From positions 1-40,503 of the forward strand of contig JAJFIL010000218.1 in NCBI GenBank assembly GCA_021774965.1: 40,503 bases of DNA, written 5' to 3'. Position 1 is the stretch's first letter; every line of letters begins with the position of its first letter. The position numbers and the translations under genes are program-made. This stretch comes from Alphaproteobacteria bacterium. Its GTDB lineage: Bacteria > Pseudomonadota > Alphaproteobacteria > JAJFIK01. The notes beneath the pieces are model-generated. The model saw nothing but the letters and a program-made list of their open reading frames with translations. It was not told the DNA's origin and made no database searches. This document shows, in pieces, positions 6,022 through 14,792 of this stretch.

Positions 6022-7599
6022 CTATGACCCCGGCGTGGTAGCCCCCGTCAGCCGCTCATAGGTGGCAGGGAAATCGCGCCGGGTGAGGTCCAGTACCATG
6101 CGGCGAGCCTCTTGCATTTCGTCCATTTGCGGCACGCCATATCCAGCCTGCCGAGTGGAATGAATGGCAACGCCCCCTACCCGTCCATCGGGATAGACCG
6201 CGACCTCCACCATCGGCCCAAGGCCCAGAAGGCCCCAATTGGTAAAGCCGGTATAAGTCCAGAAGTTGCCCAGACTGTAGGTGATGAAGCGTTCCCGATA
6301 AGTCTCCACCCCGCGCGGCACATGGGGGCCATGACCGAAGATGATGTCCGCTCCAGCGTCCACCATGGCCCGCGCAAAGACGCGCACATCGCCGCGATTT
6401 TCGCCATAGTAGGTCTCGGTCGCAAAAGGAACGCGAGTGGCGTTGTTGCCTTCGGCCCCACCGTGAAAAGAGACGATGACGATGTCATGGGTTTCTGCCA
6501 ACTCGGCAACACGTGCTGCGGCCCCTCGCACATCGCGCAGGTCCAACGTGGCGATGTTGGGCGCAAAGGCGATCAAGCCTACGCGAACGCCATTCTCGAG
6601 GATTTGCGTTGCAGTGCGTGCGCCATCTCGGTCCAGCCCGGCAATGCCGAGGCCTGCTTCCTGTAGCGCATGAATGCTGGACATGCGCCCCGCCTCGCCA
6701 AAATCGCCGGAGTGATTGTTGGCCATGGAAATAAGATCAAAGCCTGCATCGGCCAGAACATCTGCATGATAGGTGGGACTGCGGAAGGAAAAGCAATTGC
6801 TGCAATCTTTGGCAGAGGGTAAGTGCCGCCCCGCCAACACGCCCTCATGGTTTCCGAACGCCACATCAGCGCCCCGGAGCAGGCTCAGTAGCTCCGGAGA
6901 CAAAAGCTCGTCGGCGGAGGTGCCTTGCTGAATATTGGAATTATGCCAGGCCACATTGGGATAGTCCGTACCCATCATAATATCCCCCACCCCGATCACA
7001 CGCAGGACTGAGGGGTCAGTCTCTGCGGCGGGGTCAAGCCAGACCCACGGTGCCTCGTAGGTGTCTGCTGTCTCAATGATTTCGACTTCAACCTCAACGA
7101 CGATGACGGGCTCCACCACGACTTCGGGTTCCGGCGGCACCAGAGAAGAAAAACTCGCGTCTCGCATAGCCAGCAGCTCAAACGGACTGGCGGGATCCAA
7201 TGAGGAGTGCTGGCAAGGATAGCCGCTATCGCGAAGCCCCGCGCAGGCATGGATGAGTTCCGCCCGATTCGCCGCCACCAGCACGAGGGAGTGAACCGGC
7301 ACCTGTCCCCAAATCGGCGTTTTCACAATGCCTGCATCAAAGCCTGCCATCTCCGGGCGGCGCTCAAGTATGCGGAGCCAACGGCGATGAGCGCCAGCGG
7401 CCAGGATATGGGTTGAGAGGATAACGCTCGGCAGAGGCTGGGCTTGTTCATGCGCTGACAGGCTGAGGTCCGCGTTCAGAGGTTCGGCCGGGCGCACAAG
7501 CCCGGTGATGATCCAGCCTGCGGCTAAAAGGCTTAACGCCACCCAATTATGTAACCTCAACGCCCGCATAATGCGCGCTGCCCCGTCATATTTGCCCAT
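6022..7599 (-). CDS. CapA-family (PgsA-like) metallophosphatase-fold protein
   Basis: The C-terminal two thirds is a CapA/PgA_synth domain, related to calcineurin-type phosphoesterases: GVGDIMMGT, ADVAFGNHEG, ISMANNHSGDFG, IVIVSFHGGAEG, GADIIFGHGPHVPRG and ITYSLGNFW appear in family order with the Asp/His/Asn metal ligands. The family is linked to polyglutamate or capsule polymer synthesis and export, but many members have no known substrate. The N-terminal ~170 residues hold one membrane segment (LHNWVALSLLAAGWIITG) and a poorly conserved region with a Val/Glu-rich spacer, so the enzyme domain should lie outside the inner membrane. The start is uncertain: ATG at 7599 has GGGGA close in front, ATG at 7569 begins just before the membrane helix, and the frame is open to 7677 with no ribosome-binding site. 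No capBC-like partners are nearby, so polyglutamate synthesis is not implied. Confidence 0.85.
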   Translation of the reverse strand: MGKYDGAARIMRALRLHNWVALSLLAAGWIITGLVRPAEPLNADLSLSAHEQAQPLPSVILSTHILAAGAHRRWLRILERRPEMAGFDAGIVKTPIWGQVPVHSLVLVAANRAELIHACAGLRDSGYPCQHSSLDPASPFELLAMRDASFSSLVPPEPEVVVEPVIVVEVEVEIIETADTYEAPWVWLDPAAETDPSVLRVIGVGDIMMGTDYPNVAWHNSNIQQGTSADELLSPELLSLLRGADVAFGNHEGVLAGRHLPSAKDCSNCFSFRSPTYHADVLADAGFDLISMANNHSGDFGEAGRMSSIHALQEAGLGIAGLDRDGARTATQILENGVRVGLIAFAPNIATLDLRDVRGAAARVAELAETHDIVIVSFHGGAEGNNATRVPFATETYYGENRGDVRVFARAMVDAGADIIFGHGPHVPRGVETYRERFITYSLGNFWTYTGFTNWGLLGLGPMVEVAVYPDGRVGGVAIHSTRQAGYGVPQMDEMQEARRMVLDLTRRDFPATYERLTGATTPGS

Positions 7600-7766
7600 T
7601 TTCCCCGGCTTTGAGGCTAGCGGCCCCAACAAAGCCGCACAATAGGCGAGCCGGGCGGCGGGGCTCCATTCACCCATGTGTTATGAGACTGTTGCCCCCT
7701 TGCCCCGCTTCGGTCATGTTTCCGGGCCAGTTACATGGCAGGGCAGAGATTCTTAAGGAGCTATCC

Positions 7767-9623
7767 ATGCGGGTTCTGAGCATGATCGGGGTGATTTTGG
7801 CTGTATTCCTGGGGATGGGAGCGGCCCAGGCCCAGGAAATTTCCCCCCCAGAAATTGGAGAACTTTCTCCCGGCACCGGTCCCCGCCACGGCATTTCTAT
7901 GCATGGGGAGCCCAAATACGGCCCGGATTTCGATCATTTCGACTACACCGAACCCCTTTCGACTCGGGGCGGCGAGCTGGTGATCCCACAGATCGGTACT
8001 TTCGATACGCTGAACCCTTTTATTATTTCGGGTACCCCGGCCTGGCCTGTCTATTTTTATGTTGCCGAACGCCTCATGGCGCGCTCATCGGACGAGGCCT
8101 TTTCGCTTTATGGGTTGATCGCTGAAAGCGTCGAAGTGCCTGAGGATCGCTCATGGGTCTCCTTTGTCATTCGCGACAATGTTCGGTTTTCCGATGGCAC
8201 GCCGCTGACCGCAGACGATGTGGTCTTTACCTGGGAGACCCTCCGCACCGAGGGCCTGCCCAACATGCGGAGCTTCTATAATCGCGTTGCCGAGGTGCGG
8301 CGTCCGGATGAACGCACGGTGCAGTTCGTCTTTGACCCAGCGCAGGTCAATCAGGAACTGGCCCTGATCATGGGGCTCATGCCTATTCTTTCAGAGGCCC
8401 ACTACACCGAGCACGAATTCAATGAATCCACCCTGGTGCCTCCATTGGGCTCCAGTCCCTATATGGTGAGTGATGTGGATGCAGGCACGCGTTTGGTGCT
8501 GCGCCGCAACCCCAATTACTGGGGCCGTGATCTGGCGGTAAATGCCGGACAATTCAATTTTGACCGTGTGGTCTATGATTACTACCGGGACCGTAACGCT
8601 GCCTTCGAGGCTTTCAAGGCAGGCGAGCTGAGCGTCTGGGTCGAGGATGATGCCGGGCGCTGGGCCACGGCATATAATTTCCCTGCGGCCCGAACCGGCC
8701 GCGTCTTGCGCCGGGAGTTTCCTCACGGACGCCCCTCGGGCATGTATTCCTTCATCTTCAACACCCGGCGGCCCATGTTTCAGGATGTGCGGGTGCGTGA
8801 AGCCATCACGCTGGCCTTTGACTTTGATTGGGTGAATACCAACCTTTTTCATGAGTCTTACGTCCGTACACGAAGCTATTGGGATAACTCTGACCTTGGT
8901 GCATTGGCGCCAGCAAATTTGCGCGAACGAAATCTGATCATGACCTATCCCAATGCGGTCAGCCCGGAGATGATTACCGGCGGATGGCGCCCACCCGTTG
9001 GCGGTGATCGCAATGCGTTGCGGCAAAACCTGCTGGCTGCCGTGGGCCTTCTTGGGGAGGCCGGTTACGGCGTTCAAAATGGCTCCATGGTGAACCTCTC
9101 GACGGGTGAGCCTTTAAGCTTTGAGATCATGCTGCAGAACCGCACGGAAGAACGCTTGGCGCTGAACCTGCGGGATACGCTGCAAAACATTGGGGTGACC
9201 GTGAATGTGCGTCTGGTGGATGCGTCGCAGTTCCAAGCGCGCTCTCAGTCTTATGATTTTGACATGATGCCCTTCCGCTATACCGGCTCCCTGTCTCCGG
9301 GGAATGAGCAAAGCTTCCGCTTTGGCTCCCGCGAAGCAGATATTGAAGGCACGTTCAATTTTGCAGGTGTGCGATCCGCTGCGGTGGATGCCTTTGTTAC
9401 CGCCATCACGGACGCGCGCAGCCGCGAGGAACTTCAGGCCGCGACACGCTCGTTAGACCGCACCCTGATGACCGGGAACTATGTGCTCCCGCTTTATCAC
9501 CAGCCGATGGACCGTATCTCCTATTGGGGGGAAATTGATCATGCAGAGATCCCACCCCTGACGGGATACCTTCAGGGCACACGGTTCAAGCATGAAACCT
9601 GGTGGTACACGCCGGATAACTAG
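7767..9623 (+). CDS. ABC transporter substrate-binding protein, family 5 (YejA-like oligopeptide type)
   Basis: The ATG at 7767 follows TAAGGAG by 6 bases and begins a Sec signal peptide cut after AQA, giving 618 residues, the usual size for periplasmic family 5 (SBP_bac_5) binding proteins. HGISMHGEPKYGPDFDHFDY followed by GGELVIPQIGTFDTLNPF is the YejA-type N-terminus. VRFSDGTPLTADDVVFTWETL is the family signature, and FDFDWVNTNLF and WWYTPDN near the end fit YejA homologues. It should deliver a peptide-like ligand to an inner-membrane ABC permease, but no permease or ATPase genes of this type are adjacent; it is an orphan in the window or its partner genes are elsewhere. It is divergent from the CapA-family gene, sharing a ~165-bp control region, and nearly touches the convergent PaiB-like gene. 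Confidence 0.92.
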   Translation: MRVLSMIGVILAVFLGMGAAQAQEISPPEIGELSPGTGPRHGISMHGEPKYGPDFDHFDYTEPLSTRGGELVIPQIGTFDTLNPFIISGTPAWPVYFYVAERLMARSSDEAFSLYGLIAESVEVPEDRSWVSFVIRDNVRFSDGTPLTADDVVFTWETLRTEGLPNMRSFYNRVAEVRRPDERTVQFVFDPAQVNQELALIMGLMPILSEAHYTEHEFNESTLVPPLGSSPYMVSDVDAGTRLVLRRNPNYWGRDLAVNAGQFNFDRVVYDYYRDRNAAFEAFKAGELSVWVEDDAGRWATAYNFPAARTGRVLRREFPHGRPSGMYSFIFNTRRPMFQDVRVREAITLAFDFDWVNTNLFHESYVRTRSYWDNSDLGALAPANLRERNLIMTYPNAVSPEMITGGWRPPVGGDRNALRQNLLAAVGLLGEAGYGVQNGSMVNLSTGEPLSFEIMLQNRTEERLALNLRDTLQNIGVTVNVRLVDASQFQARSQSYDFDMMPFRYTGSLSPGNEQSFRFGSREADIEGTFNFAGVRSAAVDAFVTAITDARSREELQAATRSLDRTLMTGNYVLPLYHQPMDRISYWGEIDHAEIPPLTGYLQGTRFKHETWWYTPDN

Positions 9624-9629
9624 GCGGCT

Positions 9630-10253
9630 CTATTTCTTGGCGAAGGTATTGCGCATCAGACCTGCTATGGCGGAGCTGTTGGCATCATCGTGCCCTTCAA
9701 GGCCCGCGATGGCACCCATCACGCTTGCCTCGTCCTTGTTCTGGCTAAGCTTTGAAGTGCCTTCCATGGAGGTGATGTCAATCTCGAAGGCTTGAATGGT
9801 ACGCATCATGCGCTGTATTTTTTGGGGATCGACCTTGTCACTTTTCCAGGGCGGCTTCGGCGCAAGGCGGTTTTCGAACTCTGCCGAGAGATCATCCAGG
9901 AGAAGTGGCAGGACATCGTCTGGCAAAACCGTGCAGCGACCCTGGATGTGAACCGCAACGTAGTTCCAGGTCGGCACCTGGTCCTCTGCGCCATACCAGT
10001 CCGGTGAGATATAGGCGTCTGGTCCCATAACGCTGAGAAAGACGTCCGCGCCCTCATTTAAGGCCGCCACAAGAGCGTTGCTGCGGGCCAGGTGAAAGCG
10101 CAGGCGACCGGTGGCTTCATCCACCCAAAAAGGCACGCTAGCCCCTCTCATCTCTCCTGCGGTCTGAGCCACCAAAGTGCCAAAGCCCCGCCCCCGCACA
10201 AAGGCATAAAGCTGGGCTGGGTCATCAATACGGAAGGTTTTGTTGGGATGCAT
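9630..10253 (-). CDS. PaiB-like FMN-binding family protein
   Basis: A 207-residue protein of the FMN_bind_2/PaiB family (split-barrel fold). The N-terminus has the family opening (MHPNKTF...DPAQLYAFVRGRGFGTLVAQTAG). The signature GPDAYISPDWYG, then VPTWNYVAVHIQGR, is intact, as is the C-terminal helix region KIQRMMRTIQAFEIDITSMEGTSKLSQNK. In Bacillus, PaiB is genetically linked to protease and sporulation repression, but many members are probably flavin or heme-binding oxidoreductase-like proteins, so a regulatory role is not assured. The ATG at 10253 is the only good family-length start. It converges on the binding-protein gene with 6 bp between them and is divergent from the TonB-like gene. 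No PaiA acetyltransferase is adjacent. Confidence 0.88.
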   Translation of the reverse strand: MHPNKTFRIDDPAQLYAFVRGRGFGTLVAQTAGEMRGASVPFWVDEATGRLRFHLARSNALVAALNEGADVFLSVMGPDAYISPDWYGAEDQVPTWNYVAVHIQGRCTVLPDDVLPLLLDDLSAEFENRLAPKPPWKSDKVDPQKIQRMMRTIQAFEIDITSMEGTSKLSQNKDEASVMGAIAGLEGHDDANSSAIAGLMRNTFAKK

Positions 10254-10359
10254 GGCGCGCGCCTGAGAAAAAGAAGATTTCGTGATTATCTATCATAAGA
10301 CAAATCCTCAAATTTGTGATGCTATTAAGACCTAGGCGGGGTGCTTGGTGTGAGACGGC

Positions 10360-11406
10360 ATGGGTATTGAGGCAAAAGACATCAGTTTTCCGAAAGGAAA
10401 GCCCTCCCTCCAAGCGCGGCGCAGAGGGCGGCTGGCGCGTGCCTTCGCAACGCTTCTCTCGCTAATACTCCATCTGCTGATCCTGCTCAGCCTCTTTCCC
10501 GTGGCCCTTGAGATCGGCTCCTCCGGCGGCACTGGTTGGGCAGATCAGATCGAAATTCGCGCCAGCCGGGAAAGCAGCTCCGGCCTTGAAGGCGAAGTGG
10601 GCGAAACCGCCGAGGAGATCAGCCAAGCCCAAAAGGCCGTTGAGATCACTGTGGTCTATGCCCCGCCCCCTCCTCCCCCCGAGCCTGAGGAATATTTGCC
10701 CGAGGAAGAGCCTGAACCTGAAGAGGAACTTGTTGAGGAAGAACCCGAGGCCATTGAACCTGAGCCTATTGAAGAAGAGATTGAGGAAGAGCCAGAAGAA
10801 GAAGTCGCCGAGGAAGAACCTGAAGCCGAAAGAGCGCTGACACCTGAAGACGCTGAAACCCCATCTGAGGAACAACTGGCCGAGGGCGGTGAAGGCGGAT
10901 TGCAGGACACTCTCGCGGGCTCCGAATTAGGAACAGCCTCGGCGGGCGCAGGTTCCGGCAATGCAGATTTGGGGCGACCCGGTACTTATCTGCCCGGAGG
11001 TGAGTTGCGCGATCTACTGCAAGGTTGGACGTTGATCGGCACCAACGGATTTGCGGATGGCTCCACCAGCTACAATAATGATCTGCAGCGACAGGCCATC
11101 CCCTGGCGGATTTATTATGCCCCGGACGGGCGGCTTACGGGGCGTTGGCAGCGTTATGGCGCGACGGTGGCTCATGGGCCTCGTGGATTGAACTGGTATC
11201 AGAAGTCCGGACGTTGGACTATTGAGGGTGATCAGCTATGCCAACGCATTCGGCAATGGGGTGGTGGGGGCACCACGTGCTTTGAGGTACATCGCGATGG
11301 AGATCGCATCGCCATGTACTACGCATCGTGCCGTGGGGTAAGCCGGTGCTGGCCCGGGCGCTTAGGTCCCGAAGGCATCATGCGCGTTGGGCGGCATATA
11401 CGGTAA
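10360..11406 (+). CDS. TonB-like membrane anchor with acidic linker and a Cys-containing non-TonB C-terminal domain
   Basis: The 348-residue protein has three parts. Residues 19-50 form a basic patch and one transmembrane helix (AFATLLSLILHLLILLSLF). The pattern T-L-L-S-x3-H with Leu seven residues after the His matches the S-H-L residues of the TonB transmembrane motif that couple to ExbB/ExbD. Residues 101-178 are a Pro/Glu linker (PPPPPPEPEEYLPEEE onward), strongly acidic, unlike the Lys-rich part of TonB. Residues 215-348 form a compact domain (LRDLLQGWTLIGTN, WRIYYAPDGRLTGRW, GRWTIEGDQLCQR, TTCFEV, AMYYASC) with Cys294, 307, 324 and 330. This resembles small WxxxGxxxC-type periplasmic domains (DUF995-like), not the TonB C-terminal domain. 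It is probably an inner-membrane protein reaching into the periplasm. No exbBD genes are in the window. Function not known. Confidence 0.78.
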   Translation: MGIEAKDISFPKGKPSLQARRRGRLARAFATLLSLILHLLILLSLFPVALEIGSSGGTGWADQIEIRASRESSSGLEGEVGETAEEISQAQKAVEITVVYAPPPPPPEPEEYLPEEEPEPEEELVEEEPEAIEPEPIEEEIEEEPEEEVAEEEPEAERALTPEDAETPSEEQLAEGGEGGLQDTLAGSELGTASAGAGSGNADLGRPGTYLPGGELRDLLQGWTLIGTNGFADGSTSYNNDLQRQAIPWRIYYAPDGRLTGRWQRYGATVAHGPRGLNWYQKSGRWTIEGDQLCQRIRQWGGGGTTCFEVHRDGDRIAMYYASCRGVSRCWPGRLGPEGIMRVGRHIR

Positions 11407-11413
11407 GTGGTGC

Positions 11414-12538
11414 TCAAATAGCCCCAGATGATTTCAGACCTTCAATCTTGTCGCCTAGTCCCCAATCTCGCAAAATATCCTCTGTATGCTGACCAGCTTT
11501 CGGCGTCGGGCCTTGAATTGCGGGCTCCGTGCGGGAGAACCGTGGTGCCACATTGGGCTGCACCACGCCGTCGATCTCCACGATGGTCTCACGCGCCTTG
11601 TTGTGTGGGTGATCTTTTGCTTCTTCCAGAGAAAGTATCGGCGCAAAACAAATGTCTGTGCCTTCCATGATCGCGCACCATTCATCGCGGGTCTTGGTAG
11701 CAATCACGGCCATCAGCTTTTCCTTGAGGGCTGGCCATTGAGCAGGATCCATCTGTGCATCCCACTCTGGTCCGTCGAGTCCGGCAGCCTCGCGCAGCAA
11801 GGCGTAGAATTGCGGTTCGATGGAGCCAATGGAAACCCATTTGCCGTCAGAACATTCATAGGTGTCATAGAAATGCGCCCCGCCATCTAACAAATTTGTG
11901 CCGTGATCGCCAGACATCATGCCGGAAGCAGAAAAGCCGAAGAACATGGCCATGAGGGAAGCAGACCCATCCGTCATGGCGGCATCCACCACCTGGCCTT
12001 TACCGGAGGCACGCGCTTCAATGATACCGCAGGCCAGGCCAAAGGCGAGGTAAAGCGCCCCACCCCCGAAATCACCTACCAGATTTAGCGGCGGCACCGG
12101 GCGTTCTCCCGGGCGGCCTATGGCGTGTAGTGCGCCGGTGAGCGAGATGTAGTTGATGTCGTGGCCGGCAGCCTTTGCCAATGGGCCCGTCTGCCCCCAA
12201 CCGGTCATGCGCCCAAAGACGAGTTTTTCATTGCGGGCAAGACAGACATCCGGCCCAAGGCAGAGGCGCTCCATCACGCCGGGGCGGAAGCCTTCCAGCA
12301 GGGCATCCGCTTGCTCAATCAATTGGAGCGCGGTCTCGACCCCTTCAGGTGTTTTGAGATTAAGAGCAATAGAGCGGCGGCCCCGGCCGGTGATGTCGTA
12401 TTTGGAGCCACCTTGCGCGCCATAGCGATCAATGCGGATAACCTCGGCCCCCATATCGGAGAGCAGCATGGCGCAAAAGGGTCCCGGCCCGATGCCCGCA
12501 AATTCCACAATCTTCAATCCACTCAGCGGTCCGGCCAT
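11414..12538 (-). CDS. Class III CoA-transferase (CaiB/BaiF), alpha-methylacyl-CoA racemase type
   Basis: ATG at 12538 with GAGGAG 7 bases upstream gives 374 residues, typical for this family; the longer frame adds a non-homologous leader. [34 protein letters not shown] is the canonical N-terminus. [31 protein letters not shown] and [15 protein letters not shown] follow in order. In alpha-methylacyl-CoA racemases the His of GHDINY and the Asp of the GDFGGG loop are the catalytic bases, and both are present, so racemisation of 2-methylacyl-CoA thioesters fits better than CoA transfer. A branched-chain fatty acid or sterol side-chain role is likely by family. It is convergent with the TonB-like gene and divergent from a lipoprotein/acyl-CoA ligase pair. 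Confidence 0.92.
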   Translation of the reverse strand: MAGPLSGLKIVEFAGIGPGPFCAMLLSDMGAEVIRIDRYGAQGGSKYDITGRGRRSIALNLKTPEGVETALQLIEQADALLEGFRPGVMERLCLGPDVCLARNEKLVFGRMTGWGQTGPLAKAAGHDINYISLTGALHAIGRPGERPVPPLNLVGDFGGGALYLAFGLACGIIEARASGKGQVVDAAMTDGSASLMAMFFGFSASGMMSGDHGTNLLDGGAHFYDTYECSDGKWVSIGSIEPQFYALLREAAGLDGPEWDAQMDPAQWPALKEKLMAVIATKTRDEWCAIMEGTDICFAPILSLEEAKDHPHNKARETIVEIDGVVQPNVAPRFSRTEPAIQGPTPKAGQHTEDILRDWGLGDKIEGLKSSGAI

Positions 12539-12662
12539 TGGTATTCTCCTCATCTCACATTCAGGTCTAATGTTGTATCCGGGCACGCGAGCATGCGCCA
12601 GAGACGAGTTCGTTTTTGACCGCAAATCGGGTTAGAGTAAGGACCTAATGCAGGAGATGGCC

Positions 12663-13118
12663 ATGAACAAAGTGCTGACCTTACGGAAAGGCGTTGCCGG
12701 TCTGGTGATGGCCTTTCTTTTGAGCAGTTGCGGGGAAGCAGATACTTCCGGGGCAAGTTTCAAGGATGAACCAATGCAAACGAGCGATGCGACGTTAGTC
12801 TATGACGTGAGTGACATTGATGTGGCAGTATTGGAAAGTGCTCCCCTTCAAATTCTGATCACGGCACGTGGTCGTACGCGTACAGGCGGTTGGAGCGAAC
12901 CAGCACTGGTTCTGGATGAAGAGGCAAGCAGCGGGCACTTGTTGGTCTATCAATTTGTGGCTGTACGCCCAACAGGCATGGCAACACAAGCACTTATGCC
13001 GATTGAGGCAAGCGTGACTTATGGCCCCTGGCGGGACCGCATGGCGCGGGAAATCCGTGTGAGTGCATCTACCAATGAGCATTCAATTCAATACCCTGGC
13101 TCCGAAAGCGACGAATGA
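12663..13118 (+). CDS. Predicted lipoprotein of unknown function, translationally coupled to an acyl-CoA ligase gene
   Basis: The ATG at 12663 has AGGAG 6 bases upstream; an ATG at 12648 in frame lacks one. The 151-residue product starts with MNKVLTLRKGVAGLVMAFLLSSC, a lipoprotein signal with a lipobox ending in LSSC followed by Gly, so it should be lipidated and periplasm-facing. The mature part reads like a small beta-sandwich: ATLVYDVSDIDVAVLESAPLQILITARGRTRTGGW, LVYQFVAVRPTGMATQAL, IEASVTYGPW, IRVSASTNEHSIQY. I have seen similar strings in unnamed bacterial exported proteins, but I cannot name a family. Its stop overlaps the next start as ATGA, so the two genes are probably co-translated even though one is exported and the next is a cytosolic enzyme. 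Confidence 0.8.
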   Translation: MNKVLTLRKGVAGLVMAFLLSSCGEADTSGASFKDEPMQTSDATLVYDVSDIDVAVLESAPLQILITARGRTRTGGWSEPALVLDEEASSGHLLVYQFVAVRPTGMATQALMPIEASVTYGPWRDRMAREIRVSASTNEHSIQYPGSESDE

Positions 13119-14641
13119 AGCTTCCGTCTCAATTCAACATCGCGCGTTATTGCCTGGCGCCCTGCTCCCATCGCGATCCGGTGAAAACGGCCATGATCGT
13201 AGTGGCGGATGCAAACGCAGCTGCCGAAACCGCGGAACATTGGACCTATGGCGAGATTAGAGATGCGGTGTTGCGAATAGCTGGTGGCATTCAGGCAACG
13301 GGTCTTGAACCTGGCGCGCGCATCATGATCCGTATGGAGAACACCTCTGATTACGCATTGCTCTATTTCGGCATTCTGGCAGCGGGATATGTGGCGGTGC
13401 CCTCGTCGGCGCAGCTCACCGATAGCGAGGCAGAGTTCCTGCTGGAGGATAGTGGTGCTTCTGTGCTGGCGGTTGCCGATGATCTGTCGCTTGATCATGT
13501 GCCCGCTGGCGTTCAAATCTGGATGGCGAGTGACATAGCAAGCCTGCGGGCCCACGAACCGCTTTCAGATTTTGCAGATACGCATGCCGATGACCCGGCT
13601 TTTCTGGTTTACACCTCCGGCACCAGCGGCAAGCCCAAAGGGGTGCTTCACGCCCATCGGTCGGTTTGGGGACGGCGACCCATGTATGAGGGTTGGTACG
13701 GCATAAGCGCAGATGATCGCCTGCTTCACGCGGGGGCGTTCAATTGGACTTACACCTTGGGTGTGGGGCTGTCGGACCCGTGGGCCAATGGTGCCACCTC
13801 CATTCTCTACAATGGACCTAAAGACATTTCCGTCTGGCCGCGTCTGATTGAAAAGTTCTCGGCGACATTACTTGCCGGAGTGCCCACGCTCTATCGTCAG
13901 ATACTCAAGCACTGTGATTTGTATGAATTCAATCTTTCCAGTCTGCGTCATGGGCTGACAGCGGGCGAGCCCCTCCCCTTGCCCGTAGCGCAAGATTGGC
14001 GAGATAAGACAGGTACGGATCTTTATGAAGCTCTCGGCATGTCCGAGTGTTCAACTTACATCTCCTGCTCGCCATCCGTTGCGATAAAGCCCGGCAGTCC
14101 CGGCAAGTCGCAGGCAGGAAGACGGATTGCTATCTTGCCTCAGGACGGCGGCACAACGCCTTTGCCTGCTGGGGAGATTGGGCTTCTCGCCGTTCATAAG
14201 TCTGATCCCGGATTGATGCTGCACTATTGGAATCGTCCTGATGAAGATGCGGAAGTCACTCATGGCGACTGGTTCGTGGGCGGAGACCTCGCTTCGCTGG
14301 ACGAAGATGGCTACCTCTGGTTCCATGGTAGAGGCGATGATGTGATGACCTCCATGGGCTATCGCGTGTCGCCGGCGGAAGTGGAAGTGGCCCTCGCAGA
14401 TCATCCCGACGTGGCGGAAGTCGCGGTCACGGAGTTGCCTATTCACGATGGTATGCGCATCATTTCCGCCTTTGTGGTGGCGCGCGATGGAGCGGTAATC
14501 GATGCCGAATCGGTCCTTGCTCATGGTGCTCAAAAGCTGGCGACTTACAAGCGCCCCCGCCAGATCTTGGAGGTGCAGGCCCTGCCCCGTACAGCCAACG
14601 GCAAGGTACAACGCAATAAACTCAAAGACTTAAGTCTTTAG
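13115..14641 (+). CDS. AMP-forming acyl-CoA synthetase (ligase of the benzoate/acetate-CoA ligase type)
   Basis: The 508-residue protein belongs to the ANL adenylating superfamily: carboxylate plus ATP gives an acyl-adenylate, then the CoA thioester. The AMP-binding P-loop FLVYTSGTSGKPKGVLHAH is at 163-181. GMSECSTYIS is the A5 motif. GDWFVGGDLASLDEDGYLWFHGRGDDVMTSMGYRVSPAEVE covers the ribose-binding Asp, the hinge and the start of the C-terminal domain. Lys497 in PRTANGKVQRNKL is the adenylation lysine. The domain order resembles benzoate-CoA ligase and related medium-size acid ligases, but the substrate cannot be read from sequence by eye. Its ATG overlaps the lipoprotein stop (ATGA), and a CoA-transferase/racemase gene lies upstream on the opposite strand, so a shared acyl-CoA pathway is likely. 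Confidence 0.92.
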   Translation: MKLPSQFNIARYCLAPCSHRDPVKTAMIVVADANAAAETAEHWTYGEIRDAVLRIAGGIQATGLEPGARIMIRMENTSDYALLYFGILAAGYVAVPSSAQLTDSEAEFLLEDSGASVLAVADDLSLDHVPAGVQIWMASDIASLRAHEPLSDFADTHADDPAFLVYTSGTSGKPKGVLHAHRSVWGRRPMYEGWYGISADDRLLHAGAFNWTYTLGVGLSDPWANGATSILYNGPKDISVWPRLIEKFSATLLAGVPTLYRQILKHCDLYEFNLSSLRHGLTAGEPLPLPVAQDWRDKTGTDLYEALGMSECSTYISCSPSVAIKPGSPGKSQAGRRIAILPQDGGTTPLPAGEIGLLAVHKSDPGLMLHYWNRPDEDAEVTHGDWFVGGDLASLDEDGYLWFHGRGDDVMTSMGYRVSPAEVEVALADHPDVAEVAVTELPIHDGMRIISAFVVARDGAVIDAESVLAHGAQKLATYKRPRQILEVQALPRTANGKVQRNKLKDLSL

Positions 14642-14792
14642 CGGAACAAAAACCCTTAGCCGTTTTGTCGGGTCATTCGGGTGTTCATCCGTCACACTTC
14701 TCCCATCTTAAAGGAAGCGAGCTGGCTTTAATGGAGCCCCGGTTGACGGACTATTGTGCTCGCAGGATCGCAACCCGAAGGGGGAAAAGAAA

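Noticed and set aside
8391-9077. A 228-codon open frame on the minus strand inside the YejA-like gene, and similar long antisense frames over mfd, recG and the sugar genes
   Set aside because: They are shadows of GC-rich coding sequence: no homology-like motifs, no ribosome-binding sites, and all overlap strongly supported genes.
10360-11406. Calling this gene tonB
   Set aside because: The transmembrane motif fits, but the C-terminal domain is not TonB-like and no exbB/exbD genes are near.
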